Positions 54,639 through 60,101 of a DNA stretch of 60,101 nucleotides are shown piece after piece (the first letter of the stretch is position 1; each line of letters begins with the position of its first letter). The notes under the pieces are model-generated. The model saw only the letters and a program-made list of their open reading frames with translations, was not told where the DNA came from and made no database searches. Source of the stretch: Phaeobacter sp. 11ANDIMAR09 (GTDB taxonomy: Bacteria; Pseudomonadota; Alphaproteobacteria; Rhodobacterales; Rhodobacteraceae). Both the position numbers and the translations under genes were made by a program. The DNA is taken from contig NZ_LIKT01000026.1 in assembly GCF_001294455.1 (NCBI RefSeq), positions 1 through 60,101 on the forward strand. The letters are read 5' to 3'.

Positions 54639-54649
54639 CTATTCTCTCC

Positions 54650-55360
54650 TTAGCGACGACCGCCACCAGCACCACGAGGTGCAGGGCCGTCCTGGAGTTC
54701 CTGTGCTTTACGGTCACGTGCCTGAGGATCGTGTTCCATGATCTCGCCTTTGAAGATCCAGGTTTTGATCCCGATGATACCGTAAGGTGTCATGGCCTCA
54801 TTGTGAGCGTAATCGATGTCGGCGCGCAGAGTGTGCAGAGGCACACGACCTTCGCGGTACCATTCGGTACGGGCGATTTCAGCACCACCCAGACGGCCAG
54901 CAACGTTCACCCGGATACCCAGGGCGCCCATGCGCATGGCAGACTGTACGGCACGCTTCATCGCGCGACGGAAGGATACACGACGTTCCAGCTGCTGGGC
55001 AATGCCCTCACCAACCAGCTGCGCGTCCAGCTCGGGCTTGCGAACTTCAACGATGTTGAGGTGCAGTTCCGAGTCAGTCATCGAGGCCAGCTTCTTGCGA
55101 AGCACTTCGATGTCAGCGCCTTTTTTGCCGATGATCACGCCAGGACGTGCAGTGTGGATAGTCACACGGCATTTCTTGTGTGGGCGTTCGATGATCACAC
55201 GGGCAACACCAGCCTGCTTGCACTCATCTTTGATGAAATCACGCAGTTTGATGTCTTCCAGCAGCAGATCACCAAAATCTTTGGTGTCGGCGTACCAGCG
55301 GCTGTCCCAGGTGCGGTTGATCTGCAGGCGCATGCCAACCGGATTGACTTTATGTCCCAT
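54650..55360 (-). CDS. rpsC: 30S ribosomal protein S3
   Basis: 236 residues. The KH domain carries [20 protein letters not shown] and the C-terminal part has [23 protein letters not shown] and [19 protein letters not shown] in pieces. S3 lies at the mRNA entrance and has helicase-like activity. Starts at the rplV stop with a one-base overlap. Confidence 0.97.
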   Translation of the reverse strand: MGHKVNPVGMRLQINRTWDSRWYADTKDFGDLLLEDIKLRDFIKDECKQAGVARVIIERPHKKCRVTIHTARPGVIIGKKGADIEVLRKKLASMTDSELHLNIVEVRKPELDAQLVGEGIAQQLERRVSFRRAMKRAVQSAMRMGALGIRVNVAGRLGGAEIARTEWYREGRVPLHTLRADIDYAHNEAMTPYGIIGIKTWIFKGEIMEHDPQARDRKAQELQDGPAPRGAGGGRR

Positions 55361-55740
55361 TAGGCTTGCTCCTCAACTTGACGCACCTTGATGGTGATCT
55401 CAGCGAACGGTTTCAAGATCTTGCCGAAACGACCACGCGCCCGTGGACGACCACGCTTGAGGGTCATGTTCTTACCAACCCAAGCCTCGGCAACGATCAG
55501 CTCGTCAACGTCCAGGTTGTGGTTGTTTTCAGCATTGGCAATCGCGGACTGAAGGCATTTCTTCACGTCCTGAGCCACGCGCTTGTTCGAGAAAGTCAGG
55601 TCGGTCAGAGCCTTGTCAACTTTCTTGCCGCGGATCATTTGCGCAACCAGGTTCAGCTTTTGCGGGGAAGTACGCAGCATGCGAGTTTTCGCCATTGCTT
55701 CGTTGTCTGCCACGCGGCGGGGATTTTGTACCTTACCCAT
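55360..55740 (-). CDS. rplV: 50S ribosomal protein L22
   Basis: 126 residues: [45 protein letters not shown] and the [20 protein letters not shown] hairpin that reaches into the exit tunnel. Follows rpsS after three bases. Confidence 0.97.
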   Translation of the reverse strand: MGKVQNPRRVADNEAMAKTRMLRTSPQKLNLVAQMIRGKKVDKALTDLTFSNKRVAQDVKKCLQSAIANAENNHNLDVDELIVAEAWVGKNMTLKRGRPRARGRFGKILKPFAEITIKVRQVEEQA

Positions 55741-55743
55741 GAC

Positions 55744-56022
55744 TTACTTCCGCTTCGCTTTTTTGTCAGCGGCGTGGCCATAATAGGTACGAGTTGGCGA
55801 ATACTCACCAAACTTCTGACCAATCATGTCTTCCGAGACGTTGACAGGAATGTGTTTCTGACCGTTGTACACACCAAATGTCAGACCCACGAACTGGGGC
55901 AGAATGGTGGAACGACGCGACCAGATTTTGATGACATCATTGCGGCCCGACTCGCGCGCAGCTTCGGCTTTTTTAAGCACATAGCTGTCGACAAAAGGAC
56001 CTTTCCATACAGAGCGAGACAT
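55744..56022 (-). CDS. rpsS: 30S ribosomal protein S19
   Basis: 92 residues: [39 protein letters not shown] and [21 protein letters not shown]19 contacts S13 in the head of the small subunit. Follows rplB after three bases. Confidence 0.97.
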   Translation of the reverse strand: MSRSVWKGPFVDSYVLKKAEAARESGRNDVIKIWSRRSTILPQFVGLTFGVYNGQKHIPVNVSEDMIGQKFGEYSPTRTYYGHAADKKAKRK

Positions 56023-56025
56023 AAA

Positions 56026-56868
56026 TTAACGTCCCTTCTTCTTGGCGTGACGCGAGCGGATGATCAGCTTTTGCGACGCTTTGTTTTTGTTACGGGTACG
56101 CTTACCTTTGGTTGGCTTACCCCATGGGGTTACCGGGTGACGACCACCAGAGGTACGACCTTCACCACCACCGTGTGGGTGATCGATCGGGTTCATAACA
56201 ACACCACGAACCGAAGGACGCTTGCCCTTGTGACGCATACGGCCAGCTTTACCGTAGTTCTGGTTCGAATTGTCTGGGTTCGACACGGCACCAACGGTGG
56301 CCATGCATTCCTGACGGACCATGCGCAGCTCGCCCGAGGACAGGCGGATCTGAGCGTAGCCACCATCACGACCAACAAACTGAGCATATGTGCCAGCTGC
56401 ACGGGCGATCTGGCCGCCTTTGCCTGGCTTCATCTCGATGTTGTGGATGATGGTACCGATTGGCATGCCAGAGAAAGGCATTGCGTTACCGGGTTTGATG
56501 TCAGCTTTTGCCGAAGCAACAACCTTGTCACCAACTGCCAGACGCTGAGGGGCCAGGATATAGGCCTGCTCGCCGTCTTCATATTTGATCAGCGCGATGA
56601 ATGCGGTCCGGTTCGGGTCATATTCGATCCGTTCAACGGTTGCCGCAACATCCAATTTGTTCCGTTTGAAGTCAACGATCCGGTAGAGACGCTTTGCGCC
56701 ACCGCCGCGGCGGCGTGAAGTGATCCGTCCGGTGTTGTTCCGGCCGCCCGATTTCGTCAAACCCTCAGTGAGAGACTTGACGGGACGTCCTTTCCAAAGC
56801 TCCGAACGGTCGATCAGAACCAGCCCACGCTGGCCCGGCGTCGTCGGCTTATACGACTTAAGTGCCAT
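56026..56868 (-). CDS. rplB: 50S ribosomal protein L2
   Basis: 280 residues: [37 protein letters not shown] and the near-catalytic [22 protein letters not shown]2 is needed for subunit joining and peptidyl transfer. Normally rplW-rplB are adjacent; here 1 kb with a terminator and an orphan gene separate them, so L2 starts a new segment, apparently without an obvious promoter in view. Confidence 0.97.
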   Translation of the reverse strand: MALKSYKPTTPGQRGLVLIDRSELWKGRPVKSLTEGLTKSGGRNNTGRITSRRRGGGAKRLYRIVDFKRNKLDVAATVERIEYDPNRTAFIALIKYEDGEQAYILAPQRLAVGDKVVASAKADIKPGNAMPFSGMPIGTIIHNIEMKPGKGGQIARAAGTYAQFVGRDGGYAQIRLSSGELRMVRQECMATVGAVSNPDNSNQNYGKAGRMRHKGKRPSVRGVVMNPIDHPHGGGEGRTSGGRHPVTPWGKPTKGKRTRNKNKASQKLIIRSRHAKKKGR

Positions 56869-57200
56869 GCTTTCTGTCTTCCGTTTAGCGTGCGGACCCT
56901 TAGGTTTTTGTCTTTGGACCCGCTATGTGTAAGCCCCCCGTCCGCCTGTCCCACAGGGACAATGACTACTAAGGTGGCCAGTCTTTAGGGCCCCGAAGGT
57001 CCCCAGCTCATGTGTTTCCCACAAAGATAACGGCCCCAGAACGAATCTGAGGCCAGTAGGATTGGGCGGATGTAGCAGGGTTGGAGGTGGGTGGCAATGG
57101 AGAATAGTGCGAAGCTTGAACAACCGTGTCTTGCGGCGAGGGAAAGCTAGCACTAGCCTTTTCACCGATAAAGCAGATTTCAAATAGGAGATTTCAATAA
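56869..57200. other. intergenic region between rplB and the orphan gene
   Basis: 332 bases between divergent genes. It must carry the rplB promoter, but I find no convincing hexamer pair. The ~120 bases closest to 57201 are AT-richer and seem to belong with the orphan gene. Confidence 0.35.
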
Positions 57201-57725
57201 GTGTCGAAGTTAACTAGCTTGGGAGCACTTTTCAGCGGGCTTGGTGGTCTTGCGGTAGGTGCGGTTGCTGTTTGGAAGATTGTATCACCTTCTCCAATCA
57301 TAAACTTGCAAGATCTGACCGCCACCCTCAGCGAAGTTCAAAAAGCAATTCCTAAGGAAACATTTGTTGCATCCGAAAGCGAACTCATTGAGCTGGAAGC
57401 CGCGCTGGAGAATCTTACTGGGAAAGTGGCGCAATCAGCGGTGGGTCAAAACGGAGAGCTCTTGTCGGTGGCGCGCTCGTTCTCAGGCCTACAAGAATAC
57501 AAACAGGGAGAGATTTTCGACTTCGTCGCTCCGAACGGTGAAAGCAAACTGTTTGTCGTTAACGTTACAGATGATACTTTCTACTTCAGAGCAGATGGAT
57601 CCCTCACTAGGTCACTTAGACTCGGGCAAAACATTCCGTTCAAGTTCGGAGAACTAACTTGCGTCTTTGAGAATGTTGGTTTGAAACCTGGAAAAAGCGT
57701 GATTGTGCGCTCATCCTGTAGTTAG
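57201..57725 (+). CDS. orphan membrane-anchored hypothetical protein inserted in the ribosomal cluster
   Basis: Not recognised. 174 residues. An N-terminal Gly-rich helix (LFSGLGGLAVGAVAVWKIV) should anchor it, followed by a helical SESELIELEAALENLTGKV stretch and a beta-rich C-terminal part (LFVVNVTDDTFYFRADGSL). Start is GTG 57201, with AGGAG about nine bases before. Its base composition is visibly AT-richer than the ribosomal genes around it and it lies on the opposite strand, suggesting acquisition. A short element shared with the other orphan gene follows the stop. Confidence 0.68.
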   Translation: MSKLTSLGALFSGLGGLAVGAVAVWKIVSPSPIINLQDLTATLSEVQKAIPKETFVASESELIELEAALENLTGKVAQSAVGQNGELLSVARSFSGLQEYKQGEIFDFVAPNGESKLFVVNVTDDTFYFRADGSLTRSLRLGQNIPFKFGELTCVFENVGLKPGKSVIVRSSCS

Positions 57726-57746
57726 CAAAAAGCCGAGTAGACTATA

Positions 57747-57788
57747 TCGTGCCGCCCTGGAGTATCTTCCCGCCCAGGGTCAGGCGCC
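57747..57788. repeat. hairpin element downstream of the second orphan gene
   Basis: GCCCTGG and CCAGGGTC-type arms can pair around a short spacer (57754-57779), and the element carries CCCAGGGTCAGGC (57773-57785), identical over 13 bases to the one at 52194-52206. It starts about 20 bases after the stop of 57201-57725. Confidence 0.55.
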
Positions 57789-57815
57789 TTCCTCTCGATA
57801 GAGAGACATCCCAAC

Positions 57816-57845
57816 GAAAAAGGCCCCCGCTTCGCAGCGAGGGCC
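57816..57845 (-). terminator. terminator after rplW
   Basis: GGCCCTCGC/GCGGGGGCC stem (one mismatch, six-base loop) followed on the minus strand by TTTTTCG, 28 bases past rplW. It ends the rpsJ-rplC-rplD-rplW segment. Confidence 0.9.
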
Positions 57846-57873
57846 CGTCTCGTCAGGTCAAAAACCTCAGATC

Positions 57874-58170
57874 TCAGAGTCCGGTGGACACGTCGATTGT
57901 GTTGCCCTCTTCGAGCGTCACATAGGCTTTTTTCACGTCTTTGCGACGGCCGATCTGGCCGCGGAACCGCTTTTGCTTACCCTTGGTGATGGTGGTGTTG
58001 ACCGCCTTCACTTTCACACCAAAGAGGCTTTCAACCGCTTCTTTGATCTGGGGTTTGTTGCTGTCGATCGCAACTTCAAAAACAACCGCACCGTTTTCGG
58101 ATGCCATGGTGGTTTTCTCGGTGATGATCGGCTTGCGGATCACATCGTAGTGTTCTGCTTTAGCGTTCAT
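57874..58170 (-). CDS. rplW: 50S ribosomal protein L23
   Basis: 98 residues: [38 protein letters not shown] and [17 protein letters not shown]23 is the trigger-factor and SRP docking site at the tunnel exit. It overlaps the rplD stop by four bases and ends its segment with a terminator. Confidence 0.97.
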   Translation of the reverse strand: MNAKAEHYDVIRKPIITEKTTMASENGAVVFEVAIDSNKPQIKEAVESLFGVKVKAVNTTITKGKQKRFRGQIGRRKDVKKAYVTLEEGNTIDVSTGL

Positions 58171-58784
58171 TTCAAACGAGCCTCCAGTGCTTCGAGACCA
58201 GCCTTGGTGATAACCAGGGTGTCACGCTTCAGGATGTCGTAAACGTTCGCACCCATTGTTGGCAGGATATCCAGGCCTTCAATGTTGCGCGAGGCTTTCA
58301 GGAAGCCTTCGTTTACTTCGGCACCGTCGATGACCAGCGCGCGCTTCCAGCCCAGGTTTGCAACCTGTTTGGCCAGAGCACCGGTTTTGCCTTCGGCAGC
58401 AGCGTCAGAGATCACCACCAGTTCGCCGGCTTTTGCCTTTGCGGAGAGTGCATGACGCAGACCCAGCTTGCGGAACTTTTTGGTCAGCTCGTGGCCATGC
58501 GAACGCACAACGGGGCCTTTGTAGATACCACCACCGCGGAAGATCGGAGCAGAACGTGCGCCGTGACGTGCGCCGCCGGTGCCTTTCTGACGATAGATCT
58601 TCTTGGTCGAGTATTTGACTTCCGAACGGGTCTTTACCTTGTGGGTACCGGCCTGTGCGTTGTTACGCTGCCAGCGGACCACACGGTGCAGAATGTCCGC
58701 ACGTGGCTCCAGACCAAAGAGGTCAGCGTTCAGCTCGATGTCGCCAGCTTTGCTGCCGTCGAGATTCATCACATCAAGTTTCAT
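58167..58784 (-). CDS. rplD: 50S ribosomal protein L4
   Basis: 205 residues: [42 protein letters not shown] in parts, and [16 protein letters not shown]4 lines the exit tunnel and in Escherichia coli also represses the S10 operon by promoting attenuation in its leader, relevant to the hairpin before rpsJ here. It overlaps rplC by four bases. Confidence 0.97.
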   Translation of the reverse strand: MKLDVMNLDGSKAGDIELNADLFGLEPRADILHRVVRWQRNNAQAGTHKVKTRSEVKYSTKKIYRQKGTGGARHGARSAPIFRGGGIYKGPVVRSHGHELTKKFRKLGLRHALSAKAKAGELVVISDAAAEGKTGALAKQVANLGWKRALVIDGAEVNEGFLKASRNIEGLDILPTMGANVYDILKRDTLVITKAGLEALEARLK

Positions 58785-59491
58785 GCTTCACCACCTTCCG
58801 CAGGGGCTTCGCTCGCAGCGGCTTTGATACCAGCTGGGAAGGGAAGACCTTCAGGAGCTTTCTTCTTCACGGCATCCTTGACGGTGACCCAGCCAGATTT
58901 CGGACCAGGTACGGCGCCTTTGATGAAGACCAGACCACGGTCGGCGTCAGTTTTGACGACTTCCAGGTTCTGAGTGGTAACGCGGGCAGCACCCATGTGA
59001 CCAGCCATCTTCTTGCCTTTGAAAACCTTACCGGGATCCTGACACTGACCGGTCGAACCATGCGAACGGTGAGAGATCGAAACACCGTGCGAGGCACGCA
59101 GACCACCAAAGTTCCAGCGCTTCATCGCACCGGCAAAACCTTTACCGATGGATGTACCGGTGACGTCAACTTTTTGACCTTCCAGGAAGTGCTCGGCCGA
59201 GATTTCGGCGCCGACTTCGATCAGAGCATCGGCAGGCACGCGGAATTCCACGAGCTTACGCTTAGGCTCTACTTTGGAGGCCGCAAAGTGACCGCGCATC
59301 GCTTTGGATGTGCGTTTTGCCTTGGCGGAACCCGCACCGAGCTGAACAGCTGTGTAGCCGTCTTTGTCATCGGTACGCTGAGACACAACCTGCAGGCCGT
59401 CCAGGTGAAGAACGGTCACAGGGATCTGCTGACCATCTTCCATGAACAGACGGGTCATGCCGACTTTTTTTGCAATAATACCAGAGCGCAT
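58781..59491 (-). CDS. rplC: 50S ribosomal protein L3
   Basis: 236 residues: [39 protein letters not shown] and [19 protein letters not shown] in parts. L3 reaches the peptidyl transferase centre. [15 protein letters not shown] tail extends it compared with shorter forms. Follows rpsJ after 18 bases. Confidence 0.97.
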   Translation of the reverse strand: MRSGIIAKKVGMTRLFMEDGQQIPVTVLHLDGLQVVSQRTDDKDGYTAVQLGAGSAKAKRTSKAMRGHFAASKVEPKRKLVEFRVPADALIEVGAEISAEHFLEGQKVDVTGTSIGKGFAGAMKRWNFGGLRASHGVSISHRSHGSTGQCQDPGKVFKGKKMAGHMGAARVTTQNLEVVKTDADRGLVFIKGAVPGPKSGWVTVKDAVKKKAPEGLPFPAGIKAAASEAPAEGGEA

Positions 59492-59509
59492 TATCTATAC
59501 CCTCCGATC

Positions 59510-59824
59510 TTAAGATTGCAGCTTGATCTCGACGTCCACACCAGCGGCCAGGTCGAGCTTCATCAGCGCGTCCACGGTCTGGGGGGTCGGATCAACGATG
59601 TCGAGCATACGCTTGTGCGTACGGATCTCGAACTGGTCACGAGATTTCTTGTCAACGTGGGGACCACGCAGAACAGTGAATTTCTCGATCTTGTTTGGCA
59701 GTGGGATCGGGCCGCGAACAGTCGCGCCGGTCCGCTTGGCAGTGTTGACGATCTCTTGTGTGCTGGCGTCCAGTACACGATAGTCAAATGCCTTGAGCCG
59801 AATACGGATATTTTGGCTTTGCAT
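59510..59824 (-). CDS. rpsJ: 30S ribosomal protein S10
   Basis: 104 residues: [39 protein letters not shown] and the [20 protein letters not shown] end. S10 is a small-subunit head protein and also a transcription antitermination partner (NusE). First gene of the cluster, with a promoter and a hairpin leader upstream. Confidence 0.97.
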   Translation of the reverse strand: MQSQNIRIRLKAFDYRVLDASTQEIVNTAKRTGATVRGPIPLPNKIEKFTVLRGPHVDKKSRDQFEIRTHKRMLDIVDPTPQTVDALMKLDLAAGVDVEIKLQS

Positions 59825-59894
59825 TAGTCAGCCTTTATCTAGGCGTGAAGGTTGAGAGGAGGGGCAGCGACCACCGCTTACCCTCATCGAACCC

Positions 59895-59918
59895 AAAAGG
59901 CGGGAATCACCCCGCCTT
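59895..59918 (-). terminator. terminator-like hairpin in the S10 operon leader (possible attenuator)
   Basis: Minus-strand AAGGCGGG pairs with CCCGCCTT over a six-base loop, followed by two further Ts. It lies between the promoter candidate (59943-59971) and rpsJ, about 70 bases before the start, so it is inside the leader rather than after an upstream gene if that promoter is real. Otherwise it could end an upstream transcript. Confidence 0.5.
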
Positions 59919-59942
59919 CATTCGCACGAGGCGAACTAGCGC

Positions 59943-59971
59943 CCTATACGCCTGATACGCCCACCTGGCAA
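59943..59971 (-). promoter_or_regulatory. promoter candidate of the S10 segment
   Basis: On the minus strand TTGCCA (59971-59966) and TATAGG (59948-59943) are spaced by 17 bases. Transcription would begin near 59936, giving a ~110-base leader to rpsJ. A small hairpin GTTTCG-TGCG-CGAAAC (59975-59990) overlaps its upstream side. Confidence 0.5.
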
Positions 59972-59990
59972 GACGTTTCGTGCGCGAAAC

Positions 59991-60101
59991 ATGCCTCATC
60001 TGCAGGATCGATGTTCACGGCTCCGGGGGCTCTGCCCCTCTTGTCCCTTCGCGGCGCTTTGGTCCAATTCACCCCGGAATATTTCAGGAAAGGTGAAGCC
60101 A
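59991..60101. other. window edge, no gene seen
   Basis: Nothing recognisable as a gene on either strand; the tuf or fus genes usually upstream of rpsJ would lie beyond the window if present. Confidence 0.4.

Noticed and set aside
55366-56718. 450-codon plus-strand frame over rplV-rplB
   Set aside because: Same reason: shadow of ribosomal protein genes.
1-60101. CRISPR arrays, insertion sequences, prophage or integrase genes
   Set aside because: No regular spaced repeats, transposase or integrase motifs were seen on either strand.

Overview
This is a GC-rich bacterial chromosome segment, most consistent with a marine Rhodobacteraceae (Roseobacter-group) alphaproteobacterium. The pointers are a bztABCD-type glutamate/aspartate transporter, an ATP12-type F1 assembly chaperone, the YidC/MOSC/EngB/ArgB gene order, a DUF1127 protein, a TIGR02466-type 2OG-Fe(II) oxygenase, and protein sequences typical of that family. 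This is inference from gene content; no database was searched. No insertion sequence, prophage, CRISPR array or rRNA gene was seen.

Layout: 0.3-11.2 kb is an accessory/metabolic region. It holds a glycosyltransferase, a 1069-residue self-sufficient reductive dehalogenase (two corrinoid-domain-like halves, two 4Fe-4S clusters, flavin/NAD reductase, 2Fe-2S ferredoxin) divergent from a LuxR-type regulator, the pxpBCA 5-oxoprolinase operon, a soluble PAS chemoreceptor, a cysteine-less glutaredoxin-like protein and a degenerate metallo-beta-lactamase-fold protein. From 11.5 to 15.3 kb are tRNA-Arg(ACG), an orphan histidine kinase, and a flavin disulfide-oxidoreductase-like protein paired with a TVP38 membrane protein. 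From 15.6 to 23.4 kb lies rpmH-rnpA-yidD ... yidC-MOSC-engB, interrupted by a DUF900 hydrolase, ttcA and an EAL phosphodiesterase. From 23.5 to 39.4 kb are an SDR, argB, a ferredoxin-like/SixA-like pair, bztABCD, crcB-rlu-gph-ATP12, a serine hydrolase, rarA, a DegP-type protease and the DAHP synthase gene aroG.

From 40.4 to 59.8 kb, reading on the minus strand, is the S10-spc-alpha ribosomal protein supercluster from rpsJ to rplQ. It is unusually fragmented. Terminator-like hairpins follow rplW, rplP, rpmD, adk and rplQ, and non-ribosomal genes sit in each of the four internal breaks. Two breaks contain AT-richer orphan genes on the opposite strand that share a short hairpin-forming element just past their stop codons.

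The most notable regulatory feature is a previously unannotated 26-codon leader ORF upstream of aroG. It contains Trp-Phe-Tyr-Phe-Tyr codons in a row, followed by a rho-independent terminator about 50 nt before the aroG start. This is the classic architecture of ribosome-mediated attenuation of the first step of aromatic amino acid synthesis, apparently sensing all three end products. A promoter plus a terminator-like hairpin also precedes rpsJ, suggesting attenuation of the S10 operon. All functional calls rest on recognised motifs and family resemblance; nothing was computed.
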